A stretch of 64,000 bases of DNA from Corynebacterium uberis (GTDB lineage Bacteria; Actinomycetota; Actinomycetes; Mycobacteriales; Mycobacteriaceae). Under the pieces are notes generated by a model. That model saw nothing but the letters and a program-made list of their open reading frames with translations, did no database searches and was not told the DNA's origin. The stretch spans positions 1,674,001 through 1,738,000 of the forward strand of contig NZ_CP085051.1 of NCBI RefSeq assembly GCF_020616335.1, given 5' to 3'. Each line of letters begins with the position of its first letter. Within the stretch, counting starts at the first letter, position 1. A program made the position numbers and the translations under genes. Below, piece after piece: positions 48,625 through 57,010 of this stretch.

Positions 48625-50067
48625 TTATGCAACTCCTTGGTCATCGGCGTGGGCAATGAACTGCTTGACCGCGTCAACGTCATTGGGAAGATCGGTCACG
48701 TGGCGGCCCGCCTCCATGATGTGGGCAAAGCGCTGCGGAACCGGCGGCTCCTGCCCGATCGCCTCCACGATGGTGTCCGCGAACTTCACCGGCAGCGCCG
48801 TCTCCAGGCAGACAATGGGGCTGGACACCTCCGCGGCGAGCTGGCGTGCCACGTGCACCCCGTCGGCGGTGTGCGGGTCAATGAGCACCCCGCAGTCCTG
48901 CCAGGTGGCCTTGATGGCTGCGAGGCGATCGGCGTGGGTGGAGCGGCCGGAGCAGAACCCGTAGTCGGCCGAAATCTGGCCAAACAGCGGGTCCTCGCCC
49001 AGCTCGAAGCCGCCCTGGGGCACCTGCGTGCCAAACAGGTCCTGCACGCGTGCGGAATCCCGCTGCGTCAGGTCAAAGATGAAGCGCTCGAAATTGGAGG
49101 CGCGGGAGATATCCATCGAGGGCGATGAGGTGGCCTGCGTTTCTGCAGAAGAACGCACCCGGTAGTTTCCGGTACGGAAGAATTCATCCAGGACGTCATT
49201 CTCATTTGTGGCCACGATGAGCTTGTCTATGGGAAGCCCCATCTGGCGGGCAATGTGGCCGGCGCAGATATCCCCAAAATTCCCGGTGGGAACGCAGAAA
49301 CTCACGGTCTCATCTGCGCGCTCGGTCACGTTAAGCCAACTGGTGATGTAGTAGACCACCTGAGCCAGCAATCGCGCCCAGTTAATGGAATTGACCGCAC
49401 CAATGGCATGTTCGGCCTTAAATTCTGCGTCTGCACTGACCGCCTTGACTACGTCCTGGCAGTCATCAAACACGCCGTCTAAGGCAATATTGAAAATGTT
49501 GGCATCGTCCAGACCAAACATTTGGGCCTGCTGGAAGGGGGTCATCCGGCCGGCCGGGGTGAGCATGAACACTCGGATTCCGTCGCGGCCGCGCATCGCA
49601 TATTCCGCAGACGATCCGGTATCGCCGGAGGTGGCGCCCAGGATATTGAGCCGCGCGCCGCGGCGGGCCAGCTCGTACTCAAAGAGCTCGCCGAGCAGCT
49701 GCATGGCCATGTCCTTGAACGCGGCCGTGGGCCCCAAGGACAGGTGTGCAAGGTACAGGCGGTCATCCAGCCGGCTAACGGGGACGATCTGCGGGTCAGA
49801 AAATGCCGGCGTGGAGTAGGCCCGCTGCGCCATGCGCTCTAGGTCCGCAACGGGGATGTCGTCGACGTACATGGCAAGCACCTGCGCCGCGACAGCTGCG
49901 TAGCCCCGCTCCCGCAGCAGCGTGCGCCAGGAGTCGAGGAGGGGGGCGTCGATAAGCGGATAGCTCTCCGGCATGTAGAGCCCACCGTCCGGGGCCAAGC
50001 CGCCGAGCAAAATGTCAGTAAAAGAATGCGGTGTGCGGGAATCATCGCGGGTAGAGATATATTTCAC
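48625..50067 (-). CDS. thrC: Threonine synthase
   Basis: 480-residue PLP enzyme converting O-phosphohomoserine to threonine. Typical blocks: YISTRDDSRTPHSFTDILLG at the start, the PLP Lys in GPTAAFKDMAMQLLGELF, NILGATSGDTGSSAEYAMRG, and VPTGNFGDICAGHIARQMGL. I place the start at the GTG at 50067, because TAGTAT lies 7 nt upstream and overlaps the alternative ATG at 50076, and because C. glutamicum ThrC begins at the equivalent residue. It is co-directional with the small acidic ORF downstream and divergent from the MFS gene. Confidence 0.95.
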   Translation of the reverse strand: MKYISTRDDSRTPHSFTDILLGGLAPDGGLYMPESYPLIDAPLLDSWRTLLRERGYAAVAAQVLAMYVDDIPVADLERMAQRAYSTPAFSDPQIVPVSRLDDRLYLAHLSLGPTAAFKDMAMQLLGELFEYELARRGARLNILGATSGDTGSSAEYAMRGRDGIRVFMLTPAGRMTPFQQAQMFGLDDANIFNIALDGVFDDCQDVVKAVSADAEFKAEHAIGAVNSINWARLLAQVVYYITSWLNVTERADETVSFCVPTGNFGDICAGHIARQMGLPIDKLIVATNENDVLDEFFRTGNYRVRSSAETQATSSPSMDISRASNFERFIFDLTQRDSARVQDLFGTQVPQGGFELGEDPLFGQISADYGFCSGRSTHADRLAAIKATWQDCGVLIDPHTADGVHVARQLAAEVSSPIVCLETALPVKFADTIVEAIGQEPPVPQRFAHIMEAGRHVTDLPNDVDAVKQFIAHADDQGVA

Positions 50068-50074
50068 CCCGGCC

Positions 50075-50080
50075 ATACTA
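50075..50080 (-). promoter_or_regulatory. -10 element for thrC (leaderless)
   Basis: TAGTAT on the minus strand is 7 nt from the GTG at 50067. The ATG at 50076 falls inside the hexamer and would lie upstream of the transcription start. Confidence 0.6.
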
Positions 50081-50143
50081 CCTGGGACCGGCCCGCGTCG
50101 CGGGGAAGAGGGCACCGCACCCAGGTCACCGCACAATCGGGGT

Positions 50144-50149
50144 TAAGGT
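50144..50149 (+). promoter_or_regulatory. -10 element for MFS transporter gene (leaderless)
   Basis: TAAGGT is followed by 7 nt and the GTG at 50157, placing the transcription start at the initiation codon. Confidence 0.55.
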
Positions 50150-50156
50150 ACCAGGT

Positions 50157-51527
50157 GTGACTGCACCGACTACTCCGCGCGACCCCCGCACCCACCTGAC
50201 CCGCAAAGGGCTCTTTGTCTGGGCCGTGTCCATCCTTATTTATCTGGTGGCCATTGTCGGAAGAACCTCCTTTGGTGTGGCTGCGGTCGATGCGATTGAT
50301 CGTTTCTCAGTAGACGGCGCCCACATTGCCCTGTTTACTTCCGTGCAAATTGGTGTCTACGCCGTGGCGCAAATCCCCACGGGTATGGCCATCGACCGTT
50401 TTGGACCCCGCCGCCTGCTGGTTATCGGTGCGCTGATCATGGCGATTGGCCAAGCCACGCTGGCGCTGACAACCTCCTACCCCATCGCGCTGATCGCCCG
50501 CGTCTTCATCGGGGCGGGTGATGCCACGGCGTTCCTGTCCGCCATGCGCATTTTGCCCTTCTGGTTCCCGCTGCGCCACGCCCCCATCTTTGCCCAGCTC
50601 ACCGGCGCTATCGGGCAGCTCGGCCAGATCATCTCCGCGATTCCTTTCCTGGCGCTGCTGCACGCGCGCGGCTGGACGGTGGCATTCCTCTCTCTGGGCG
50701 CCGCGGGTGTCCTGGTGGCCATCGCCGGCTGGGTGGCGGTCGCCGACAGCCCCCACGGTGCTGCGTCCGCTGAGCCTGCGCCCACCGCTTCTCGACGCCG
50801 CGGTGCCGGCCGCGCCGCACTCGCCTACGTCCTGCGCAGCCCCGTGTGCTGGTATGGATTCTTCATCCACTGGTCTTCCATGGTCATGCAATTTACCTTC
50901 ACCCTGCTGTGGGGGCTGCCGCTGATGACCCTGGGCATGGGGCTCAGCCCGCACACCGCCGGACTGGTGCTGACCGTCAATACCGCGGTGCTCATCACCG
51001 CCAGCCCCCTGCACGGCATGCTCTCCTCCCGGCTCGGGCTGCGGCGCGACGTCCTCGTGTTCACCCTCACCGCGGCCCTCACCCTCGTGTGGGTCGGCGT
51101 CCTGCTGCCCACCCACCCCTGGGGCGCGTGGGCGGTGATCGTGCTCAACATCATCCTGGCCATCACCGTGCCCGCCTCGAACTATGCCTTCGACTACGTG
51201 CGCGAAGGCCTCGATCGCAGCATCGTGGCCACCGGCACCGGGCTAGCCAACATGGGCGGGTTTACCGCCGCCATGATCTCCGCCCAGGTCATCGGCTGGC
51301 TGCTCGACCACCTCAGCGGCCCCCGCCTCTTCGAGTGGCAAGACTTCCGCATCGCCCTGTGGACGGTGGTTGTGGTGTGGGCCTGCGGGATGATCGGCAT
51401 GGCGCTGCTGCGCGGGCCGGCCACCCGGCGCGTGCGCGAGCGGCTGCGCCTGGCCTCAACCCCCGTCACGGCTGACCGCGACGACTCCGAGCTTGGCGCA
51501 ACCGCGCCCGGCGATGCTGCCGAGTAA
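50157..51527 (+). CDS. Major facilitator superfamily transporter
   Basis: 456 residues with about 12 hydrophobic helices. The cytoplasmic loop between helices 2 and 3 carries the MFS motif as GMAIDRFGPRRLLVIGA, and a second related loop appears in the C-half (LHGMLSSRLGLRRD). N- and C-terminal tails are polar. Substrate is unknown. It is divergent from thrC across about 90 nt and has its own leaderless-type promoter. Confidence 0.88.
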   Translation: MTAPTTPRDPRTHLTRKGLFVWAVSILIYLVAIVGRTSFGVAAVDAIDRFSVDGAHIALFTSVQIGVYAVAQIPTGMAIDRFGPRRLLVIGALIMAIGQATLALTTSYPIALIARVFIGAGDATAFLSAMRILPFWFPLRHAPIFAQLTGAIGQLGQIISAIPFLALLHARGWTVAFLSLGAAGVLVAIAGWVAVADSPHGAASAEPAPTASRRRGAGRAALAYVLRSPVCWYGFFIHWSSMVMQFTFTLLWGLPLMTLGMGLSPHTAGLVLTVNTAVLITASPLHGMLSSRLGLRRDVLVFTLTAALTLVWVGVLLPTHPWGAWAVIVLNIILAITVPASNYAFDYVREGLDRSIVATGTGLANMGGFTAAMISAQVIGWLLDHLSGPRLFEWQDFRIALWTVVVVWACGMIGMALLRGPATRRVRERLRLASTPVTADRDDSELGATAPGDAAE

Positions 51528-51567
51528 GGCTGGAACACAACCCAGGAGAGCCTGGTGCTAGTAGGGC

Positions 51568-51978
51568 CTAGTAGGCCGAGTCGCCGGGTAGCTCCCCGAT
51601 GAGCACCTCGGCTGCGGAGTCAGGATCGACTGCGTACGGATCACCAGCCGCACCACCGTGATCGAGCGAATCCCGCCCATACGGTGCCGCGGCAGAAGGA
51701 TCCGACACCTCTTCCTGGGGAGCAAGGTCGAGCGGTGGGTAATCCCGTCCCATCCCCAAGGACTCGGACAACTGCCGGAAGTGCTCGACGCTGTTTTCAA
51801 AGTTGCGCGCCTGCTGCTGATGGAGCTCTTCGAGCGTCATCGTGCCGTGGGTTGACGCGGGGGGACGGGTCATCCACATCACGGTACCTGCCGTAACCGC
51901 CACCATCACTGCGGCGCATACAACAGAGACAGTGGCTGCCTGCTTAGTGTTTCTGTGGATCTTTACGTGCAATTTCAC
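51568..51978 (-). CDS. Membrane-anchored hypothetical protein
   Basis: 136 residues. A short basic N-terminus (KLHVKIHRNTKQ) leads to one transmembrane helix (AATVSVVCAAVMVAVTAGTV), which is either a signal anchor or an uncleaved signal peptide. The rest is an extracytoplasmic acidic, low-complexity domain with EELHQQQARNFENSVEHFRQ and an Asp/Pro/Ala tail. GGGAGG lies 11 nt before the GTG at 51978. Function unknown. It is convergent with the MFS gene. Confidence 0.7.
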   Translation of the reverse strand: MKLHVKIHRNTKQAATVSVVCAAVMVAVTAGTVMWMTRPPASTHGTMTLEELHQQQARNFENSVEHFRQLSESLGMGRDYPPLDLAPQEEVSDPSAAAPYGRDSLDHGGAAGDPYAVDPDSAAEVLIGELPGDSAY

Positions 51979-52077
51979 GCTGACGGTGACCTCCCTTCCG
52001 TGAGAAACTACCGTCTACGCTAACGCGTCGATGTGTCTGCCACGTTTTAACAACCTGGAATGATGATGGGAACTGCC

Positions 52078-52437
52078 CTAGCGCGTGGGGTCTTGACGCC
52101 CAGTAAGAATGTCAATAACGCTACGAACTGCAGCTTCCCCTACACCACCCATGGGGTTGTTTCCCGCCCCACCGAAGCCATCCCCCCTACTCGCCGGGCG
52201 CGCACCCCCCGAATGTGCCCCCGACTGCGCCGGCCCGCCTGACCGCGCAGAATCGGCACCGGCACGCGCAGCATCAGTCTCTCCGGCATGCCCTGCTGGT
52301 AATTCCAGGGTGAGGTTCGAATCCACCAGGCGCAGCCGCGTCTGTGCAGGCGCGCCTGCGGCCCGGGCCGCGGCCACTAGGGACTCAACGTCCGCGAGGG
52401 TGGCTGAGGTGCAGTCCAAGGAGAGGGTCAGGCTCAT
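52078..52437 (-). CDS. Hypothetical protein
   Basis: 119 residues. The N-terminal part (SLTLSLDCTSATLADVESLVAAARAAG) could form a beta strand and helix; the middle is Gly/Ala/Ser-rich and disordered; the end (GEAAVRSVIDILTGRQDP) looks helical. There is no signal peptide. AAGGA lies about 9 nt before the ATG at 52437. I do not recognise a family. Confidence 0.6.
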   Translation of the reverse strand: MSLTLSLDCTSATLADVESLVAAARAAGAPAQTRLRLVDSNLTLELPAGHAGETDAARAGADSARSGGPAQSGAHSGGARPASRGDGFGGAGNNPMGGVGEAAVRSVIDILTGRQDPTR

Positions 52438-52525
52438 CACTGGTGTCCTTACATGCGACGGTTAGCTTAGGTCTGGTGACCCACCAGTGACGCCGCAATG
52501 ACCGCTGGATGATACGGCTGCGACG

Positions 52526-53182
52526 CTACCGGTTGTGTGCGGCAAGATCCGCAAACACATCCATGTTGGCGTGGAAGGCCCAGCGGGCTTCGGCCAACAG
52601 GCGGTCGCGTTCCTCATCGCTGAGGGTCAGCTCGTTGAGATGATCGCGGTAGCTGTCCTTGTAAGGCTTGAGCTTACCCACCTGAGAGAAATCATAGAAA
52701 GTGAGCGCATCTGCCGGGATGTCATAGTGGCGCTGCATCATCCGGGCGATGACCTGACCACCGGAAAGATCTCCCAGGTAGCGCACGTAGTGGTGGGCAA
52801 GCAGGGCGATCTCATCGCCCGCTGCGGCAATATCGTGCAAGCGGTCGACATAACGCTGCGTGGCCGGCAATGCGGCCAGGGTTTCCTTCCATTGCGCCGA
52901 GCCGTGAAGGACGGTGAGGTCATGGTCAAGGCGGTCAGCGCGATCCAGGCGCGGGTCAACTATCCGTCCCGCGCGGGGGCCATCCGCAACGGCGTGCGCC
53001 GCCTGCTCGAGCGCGGTGTAGAACAGCCAGGACTGCTCCTGGTAGGCGATAAACTCCGGGGCGCCGAGGCCACCGCCGATCAGTTGTGTCATAAATGCGC
53101 TGTGTTCGGCGTCCTCGTGAGCCTGCGCCGTGGCGGTTTTCAACTGGGTGGACAGGGGCTGTGCATCGATGGCGGCGGTCAT
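52526..53182 (-). CDS. hmuO: Heme oxygenase (HmuO)
   Basis: 218 residues; degrades heme to biliverdin, CO and iron so that host heme can serve as an iron source. The proximal heme His lies in TAQAHEDAEHSAFM. The central HHYVRYLGDLSGGQVIARMM, with the glycine-rich distal helix (GDLSGGQ), is diagnostic. The ATG at 53182 has AGGA at good spacing; the frame is open to 53308. A DtxR-like box lies about 180 nt upstream, in keeping with the iron control known for corynebacterial hmuO. Confidence 0.95.
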   Translation of the reverse strand: MTAAIDAQPLSTQLKTATAQAHEDAEHSAFMTQLIGGGLGAPEFIAYQEQSWLFYTALEQAAHAVADGPRAGRIVDPRLDRADRLDHDLTVLHGSAQWKETLAALPATQRYVDRLHDIAAAGDEIALLAHHYVRYLGDLSGGQVIARMMQRHYDIPADALTFYDFSQVGKLKPYKDSYRDHLNELTLSDEERDRLLAEARWAFHANMDVFADLAAHNR

Positions 53183-53364
53183 GGCGCACGTCCTTTCCGG
53201 CGCTGCGGCGCGCCTGGTGGATGTTCCAAATTTTTCAGGGCGGCCACCGGCATCACCACAGCCGGCGCCCGCGGTCTTTGCGGTATGCCCCGGCTCGGGT
53301 GCGATCACCGCAGGTACGGCAACCCTGCACGATGACGCTGACAGCCCAACATTCGCCTTACACG

Positions 53365-53383
53365 TTAGCCACGCCTGACCTTA
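53365..53383 (-). promoter_or_regulatory. DtxR-like iron box upstream of hmuO
   Basis: The minus-strand 19-mer TAAGGTCAGGCGTGGCTAA matches the DtxR consensus TWAGGTWAGSCTWACCTWA at 15 of 19 positions, counted by eye. It lies about 180 nt upstream of the hmuO ATG. DtxR with Fe(II) represses such promoters. Confidence 0.5.
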
Positions 53384-53540
53384 TTGGACATCAAACAATC
53401 GATGGATTTTGGCCACACAATATGCCCATCGCAAGCCCCGCCCTCTGGGGGCTAGCGCAGTCAGCCATTGAGCTGACAGGGCCGGAATCGTGGCCGGTCA
53501 AGGCCCCGCCAACGGCAATCGCCAGCGCCTCGCCGCAGTC

Positions 53541-53576
53541 GCAGACACAGGCGCAGACACAGGCGCAGGCGCAGGC
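53541..53576. repeat. Short tandem repeat (12-mer and 6-mer units)
   Basis: Two perfect copies of GCAGACACAGGC (53541-53564) are followed by two copies of its hexamer GCAGGC (53565-53576), in the gap 15 nt past the glnE stop. Confidence 0.8.
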
Positions 53577-53590
53577 GGATCGATCACCGC

Positions 53591-56500
53591 TTATAGTTCC
53601 CCGGTGCGCTCCCCCCAGAAGACCTCATCGATGACCTTGCGTGCCCGCCTGGTGCTGCGCAGGTAGTCCTCCAAAAACTCCTGGTACTGGTCGGGCGCCC
53701 AGCCCGCGGCCGCCGCGACCTGGGCAAGTTGCGGCCCTGGCTGGGGCAGCTGATCGGTGCGCCGACCGCGCACCAGCACCAGGGCGTTGCGGGCCCGCGT
53801 GGCTGTCAGCCAGGCGTGGCGCAAGACTTCCACGTCATGGTCGGGCAACAGCCCTGCCTCCCCGATGGCGGCCAGCGCCTCCAGGGTGGAAGGCGTGTGC
53901 AGCTGCGCATGGGTGTGGCTGTGCTGCATCTGGAGCAGCTGGACGGTCCACTCCACGTCCGTGAGCGCACCACGGCCCAGCTTGGTGTGGGTGGTGCGGT
54001 CGGCGCCCCGGGGCAGGCGCTCGGAATCGACGCGTGCCTTCATCCGGCGAACCTCCCGGATAGTGGCCGCGGAGGCCCCGCCTTCCGGGTAGCGCAGCGG
54101 CTCTATGGCCGCGAGGAATTCTTCGCCAACACCACGATCACCGGCGATGACTTCGGCGCGCAGCAGGGCCTGGGCCTCCCACACCTCTCCCCAGCGCCGG
54201 TAGTAGGCGTCGTAGGATTCGACGGTGCGCACCACGGGCCCGCTGCGCCCCTCCGGGCGCAACCCCAGATCCACGTCCAGCGGTGGGTCACCCGAGGGCT
54301 TGGCCAGCCGGGTGCGCATGGAGTCGCACACTCCGATGGCCCATTTGACGGCGTCGTCTTCGCTGACGCCGGGTTCGGGGCGGGCGACAAACATGACGTC
54401 GGCGTCGGACCCGTAGCCCAGCTCCGCACCGCCGAGTCGCCCCATGCCGATCACGGCGATGCGGGCGGGCGCGTGGCCTGCCCGGGGCCGCTGCTCGGCG
54501 GCCGGATCGGCGCCATCAGTACCGTCGGCGCCGTCCGCACCATCGGCCGCACCGGAAGCACCGGAAGAATCGGAAGCACCATCCCCATCAGCATCGGCGG
54601 AGTCAGCCGCCTCGGGGCCAGGCCCACCGGGCTGCGCGGCCGCCAAGCTCGCGCGAATCTCAGCGTTCAAGGCCGCATCCAGCACCGCATTCCACACCGT
54701 AGAAAGACCGTGGCACACGGCGGGCACATCCATCAGGCCGAGCAGGTCCGCGGAGGCAATCCGCGCGAGCTCCTTGCGCCGCAACGATCGGGCCACGGAG
54801 ATGGCCTTGTCCGGGTCGTGGTGCCGCCCCGCCGCGGTGACGAGGGAACGCGAAACGGTGTCGGGGGCGACGTCGAGAAGCTTCGGGCCGGTAGCCCCGT
54901 CGCCGAGGAGCTTGACAAAGTCCGGGGTGGCAATGATCAGCTCGGCGGTATACGGGGACGTGCCCAGGATGGACATGAGCCGCTGGCCCACCACCTCCTC
55001 ATCGCGCAGCAGGCGCAAAAACCAGCTGCGGTCATAGGCCGCCTCGGACAGCTTGCGGTAGTTGAGCAGCCCCGCGTCCGGATCAGCCGTTGCAGACAAC
55101 CACTCCATCAGCGTGGGCAGCAACATCGCCTGAATCTTCGACTTGCGGCTAGACCCCGCAGCCAGCGCCGCCAAATGCTCGAAGGCGCGATCCGGGAACT
55201 TATACCCGAGTGCCGCCAATTGCAGCTTCGCCGCCTGCGGCGACAACCGCAGCGTATCCACACTCATGGAGACCACAGAGCGCAGCAGCGGACGGTAGAA
55301 CAGGCGCGAATGCAGCTGCGAGATCAGCCGACGGGCCTTGCGCACCGCATCTTTGAGCTTATCGACGCCCCCGCGCCCCTCCCCCGCAGCAAACCCCGCC
55401 GCAGCAGCAAGCCGCGCCATCGCCGCATCATCCTGCGCCGCCGGAAGGAGGTGCGTTCGGCGCATCCGGTGCAGCTGCTGGCGGTGTTCAAGTAGCCGCA
55501 GAAACTCATAGGCCTCGATCAGCCCCCGGCCGTCCTCACGCCCCACGATGCCGGCATTAACCAGCGCCGCGAGCGCATCGACCGTGCCGGCCACACGCAG
55601 CGATTCATCCGCACGGCCGTGGACCAACTGCAACAGCTGGACTGCGAACTCCACATCGCGTAGGCCGCCCCGGCCCAGCTTCAGCTCACGATCCCGCACG
55701 TCCTCCGGAACCGTGTCCAACACCCTGCTGCGCATCGCCTGGACATCTTCTACAAAAGACTCCCGCTCGCCGGCCGTCCACACCATCGGCTCAAGCTGCT
55801 CCAGATACGCCTGCGCCAGCTGCCCGTCGCCCGCCATGAAACGCGCCTTCAACAGCGCCTGAAACTCCCACGTCTGGGCCCACCGCTTGTAGTAAGCAAC
55901 GTGGGAGTCCACGGTGCGCACCAATGCTCCCGAGCGCCCCTCAGGTCGCAGGTTGGCGTCCACCTCGAAGAAGGCCTCTGAGCCAATGCGAGCACACTCC
56001 CCCGCCAGGCGGGTTGCCTTGGCGGAGGCTGGCTCCGCCACAAAGATGACGTCAATATCCGAAATGTAGTTCAGCTCGCGGGCGCCGCATTTGCCCATGG
56101 CGATGATGGCCAGGCGTGCATCCGGCTGGCGGTCACCATAAACCGTGCGCACTGCCACTGCGAGGGCGGCCGTCAATGCGGCATCGGCCAGCTCAGACAG
56201 CAGTCCTGTGACCGTCTCAAAAGGCACCGGATCTAAGCCTCGGTGGCGCTTCGTCGTCGGGTACGTGCCCGCCAGATCCCACGCCGCAATGCGCATGATC
56301 AGGCTGCGATAGGTCAGCGACAGCGCGGACACGGCCTCCCGGCCGGTCTCCTCAGCGCGATACATCCCGGCCGTAGCGGCGACGTCTGCCTCGGGGCCAA
56401 CCCGGTCATCTGTGCCTTCTGTGCCTTCTGCGCCTTTCGCTCCTTCTGTGTCGGCGGTATAGGCGGTATCGGCGGTGTCGATCCGCGTCGCGTGCACGCT

Positions 56501-56953
56501 ATCAAGCAGCGCCGCACGCATCTCCGCGCCCGTGGGCAGCCCGGCGCGCAGCGTCTCCCACAAGTGCGGATGTGCCACTAGGTGGTCCGCCAGTGCCGTT
56601 GACCCGCCGAGCAGCGCGAAGAGCCGCACCCGCAGGCCTTCGTCTTCTGCCAGGGCCGCCAGGAACTCGCTGTGGGCGTTGGCCTGTGGTGTCGCCGAAC
56701 CCGCAGGGGGCGCTGCGGCGGGGGTGGGGGCGGCGTCGCTAAGCGGTGTGGTGTCCTCCTGCAGCGCGTGGACCAGGCGCACCAAAGAGTTGAGTGCGCC
56801 GTCGGGGTCCGCGCAGCCGGCGAGTGCCCAGGCGACGTCCGCGTGCGCGTCATCGTCCCACCCCAAAAACGCCAGGTCTTCGGCGGCGTGGGGGCTAGAC
56901 AATCCCAGTACCGCCGGGGTGGGGCGGCCGTCCCTGCGTTGCGCGGCACTCAT
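53591..56953 (-). CDS. glnE: Bifunctional glutamine synthetase adenylyltransferase / deadenylase
   Basis: 1120 residues. Two nucleotidyltransferase domains are present: the N-terminal deadenylase half with MGKCGARELNYISDIDVIFV, and the C-terminal adenylyltransferase half with MGRLGGAELGYGSDADVMFV. It modifies the Tyr of GlnA encoded at 41204-42640. The protein is somewhat longer than I recall for C. glutamicum GlnE (about 1045) because of two low-complexity inserts: a TADTEGAKGAEGTEGTDD segment in the first half, and an Asp/Gly/Ala/Ser-rich stretch just before the second catalytic motif. It lies 57 nt downstream of glnA2 on the same strand. Confidence 0.95.
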   Translation of the reverse strand: MSAAQRRDGRPTPAVLGLSSPHAAEDLAFLGWDDDAHADVAWALAGCADPDGALNSLVRLVHALQEDTTPLSDAAPTPAAAPPAGSATPQANAHSEFLAALAEDEGLRVRLFALLGGSTALADHLVAHPHLWETLRAGLPTGAEMRAALLDSVHATRIDTADTAYTADTEGAKGAEGTEGTDDRVGPEADVAATAGMYRAEETGREAVSALSLTYRSLIMRIAAWDLAGTYPTTKRHRGLDPVPFETVTGLLSELADAALTAALAVAVRTVYGDRQPDARLAIIAMGKCGARELNYISDIDVIFVAEPASAKATRLAGECARIGSEAFFEVDANLRPEGRSGALVRTVDSHVAYYKRWAQTWEFQALLKARFMAGDGQLAQAYLEQLEPMVWTAGERESFVEDVQAMRSRVLDTVPEDVRDRELKLGRGGLRDVEFAVQLLQLVHGRADESLRVAGTVDALAALVNAGIVGREDGRGLIEAYEFLRLLEHRQQLHRMRRTHLLPAAQDDAAMARLAAAAGFAAGEGRGGVDKLKDAVRKARRLISQLHSRLFYRPLLRSVVSMSVDTLRLSPQAAKLQLAALGYKFPDRAFEHLAALAAGSSRKSKIQAMLLPTLMEWLSATADPDAGLLNYRKLSEAAYDRSWFLRLLRDEEVVGQRLMSILGTSPYTAELIIATPDFVKLLGDGATGPKLLDVAPDTVSRSLVTAAGRHHDPDKAISVARSLRRKELARIASADLLGLMDVPAVCHGLSTVWNAVLDAALNAEIRASLAAAQPGGPGPEAADSADADGDGASDSSGASGAADGADGADGTDGADPAAEQRPRAGHAPARIAVIGMGRLGGAELGYGSDADVMFVARPEPGVSEDDAVKWAIGVCDSMRTRLAKPSGDPPLDVDLGLRPEGRSGPVVRTVESYDAYYRRWGEVWEAQALLRAEVIAGDRGVGEEFLAAIEPLRYPEGGASAATIREVRRMKARVDSERLPRGADRTTHTKLGRGALTDVEWTVQLLQMQHSHTHAQLHTPSTLEALAAIGEAGLLPDHDVEVLRHAWLTATRARNALVLVRGRRTDQLPQPGPQLAQVAAAAGWAPDQYQEFLEDYLRSTRRARKVIDEVFWGERTGEL
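56412..56479. repeat. In-frame 9-bp tandem arrays inside glnE
   Basis: Four 9-nt units related to GTGCCTTCT (56412-56447) and three units related to GGCGGTATC (56453-56479) encode the Glu/Gly/Thr- and Tyr/Thr/Ala/Asp-rich insert of GlnE. All are multiples of three, so copy changes keep the frame. Confidence 0.75.
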
Positions 56954-57010
56954 GGTTGCGGTGGCCTTTCTCTCGGTTGGCGGAGGGCGTGTGGTGAAGG
57001 GGTGATGGCG

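Larger units (their letters stand above)
53183..53590. other. Intergenic region between glnE end and hmuO start
   Basis: 408 nt. It holds the hmuO leader and the DtxR-like box (53365-53383). Near 53534-53576 there is a short tandem repeat. A plus-strand frame (about 53423-53634) has fair third-position bias but no recognisable product or ribosome site, so I do not call a gene. Confidence 0.4.

Noticed and set aside
53423..53634. Plus-strand small gene between glnE and hmuO
   Set aside because: Some third-position bias, but no ribosome site, no homology-like sequence, Gln/Thr/Ala tail derived from a tandem repeat, and overlap with the glnE 3' end.
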